DNA of 6,447 bases, taken from assembly GCA_947623215.1 (NCBI GenBank), contig CANQGN010000085.1, positions 1-6,447 of the forward strand, read 5' to 3'. Position numbers and translations under genes: made by a program. The stretch's first letter is position 1; every line of letters begins with the position of its first letter. The DNA is from an uncultured Clostridia bacterium. Its GTDB lineage: Bacteria; Bacillota; Clostridia; Oscillospirales; Acutalibacteraceae. Below the pieces are notes generated by a model. It ran no database searches, was not told where the DNA came from, and saw nothing but the letters and a program-made list of their open reading frames with translations. Below are positions 6,210-6,447 of the stretch, piece by piece.

Positions 6210-6447
6210 CCCGCTTTGCCCGCTGGGCCACGGCGGCGGCCGCGCTGGCGGTGGTAGTCGCCATGCTTCTTTCTCACGCCTTCGGCGCGGGGTTTGATGA
6301 ATTTGACCTGCTTTCCGCCCTGCGCCTGCGCGAACCCCGCTGCGGGGCGGGGGAGGGAGGCTCCGGCGGCGGGGCGCTCTCCGGGGCGGTCCCGCTCCGG
6401 GACTGCCCGCTCCCCAGGTCCAGGGACTTTGCCAGGGACATGATGCG
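6179..6447 (+). CDS. N-terminal part of a small membrane-anchored protein, function unknown
   Basis: The frame opens at ATG 6179, overlapping the end of ygiQ by 31 nt, with GGAGG 9 nt upstream, and has no stop before the window edge (89 codons). The N-terminus is charged (MEAEQAKKKITRFARW) and is followed by one hydrophobic helix (about 17-35, with AVVVAMLL), so it looks like a signal anchor or uncleaved signal peptide with the basic side inside. Residues 38-52 (GFDEFDLLSALRLRE) look like ordinary protein. From about residue 53 (position 6335) the reading becomes Gly/Arg/Pro/Cys-rich, with three AGG codons in the last 11 residues, a codon hardly used elsewhere here. The distal part may therefore not be translated in this frame because of a frameshift, misassembly or an opposing gene. 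I do not recognise the family. Confidence 0.55.
   Translation, partial: MEAEQAKKKITRFARWATAAAALAVVVAMLLSHAFGAGFDEFDLLSALRLREPRCGAGEGGSGGGALSGAVPLRDCPLPRSRDFARDMM
6274..6447 (-). CDS. Possible C-terminal part of a convergent leftward gene (alternative reading of the right end)
   Basis: On the minus strand a frame enters at 6447 and stops with TGA at 6276-6274, giving 57 residues. It reads RIMSLAKSLDLGSG, an amphipathic helix-like start, then a Ser/Pro/Ala-rich linker (APESAPPPEPP) and a short Arg/Ser/Asn tail. The helix is reminiscent of small uncharacterised clostridial proteins with an IM.LAQSLGL-type segment, but that is from memory and weak. The first 35 or so codons look more natural than the opposing plus-strand reading. 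It overlaps the plus-strand partial gene head-on, so the two cannot both be normal throughout. Confidence 0.25.
   Translation of the reverse strand, partial: RIMSLAKSLDLGSGQSRSGTAPESAPPPEPPSPAPQRGSRRRRAESRSNSSNPAPKA
6335..6347. repeat. Perfect 13-bp GC palindrome
   Basis: CCCCGC and GCGGGG arms (6335-6340 and 6342-6347) flank a single T. The site falls exactly where the plus-strand reading changes character. No U-tract follows on either strand, so an intrinsic terminator is unlikely. Confidence 0.5.

Noticed and set aside
1..6447. CRISPR arrays, tRNA or rRNA genes, insertion sequences, integrase or phage genes
   Set aside because: No direct-repeat array, tRNA-like cloverleaf ends, transposase motifs or flanking target repeats were found on reading both strands.

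Overview
The window looks like chromosomal DNA from a GC-rich, endospore-lineage Firmicute, most likely a gut-type clostridium of the Oscillospiraceae/Ruminococcaceae kind. The reasons are strong Shine-Dalgarno sequences (AAAGGAGG, AGGAG, GGAGG), TTG and GTG starts, a near-perfect housekeeping-sigma promoter, and a TepA-like ClpP protease close to a SpoIIIE/FtsK translocase, as in Bacillus subtilis. The taxonomic call is an inference from protein style, not from a marker gene.

Layout: positions 1-85 hold the first 28 codons of a leftward gene that leaves the window; its N-terminus faintly resembles PrmC. Positions 86-304 are a divergent intergenic region. It contains a 21-bp near-palindrome (145-165) that could be an operator, a -35/-10 pair with a 17-bp spacer (176-204) driving the rightward genes, and a leader of about 94 nt. 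Rightward, four complete genes are packed tightly: tepA-like (305-1036), uppP (1040-1897, 3-nt gap), ftsK/spoIIIE (1934-4339, 36-nt gap) and a YgiQ-family radical SAM gene (4332-6209, 8-nt overlap). A fifth reading frame (from 6179, 31-nt overlap, own GGAGG) starts a small membrane-anchored protein that runs off the right edge.

All rightward genes look like one operon from the 176-204 promoter, as no other convincing promoter or terminator is visible. Jointly they cover a cytosolic ClpP-fold peptidase linked in Bacillus to spore outgrowth, recycling of the undecaprenyl carrier for wall synthesis, DNA pumping through the septum, and an iron-sulfur enzyme of unknown reaction. A septum/sporulation/envelope theme fits the first three; the YgiQ link is only positional.

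No mobile element, CRISPR array, tRNA or rRNA is visible. I do not see a new multi-gene system. The points most worth checking are the palindrome in the divergent promoter region, the compositional and reading-frame change after a perfect palindrome near 6335-6347, and unusual residues in the FtsK motor.
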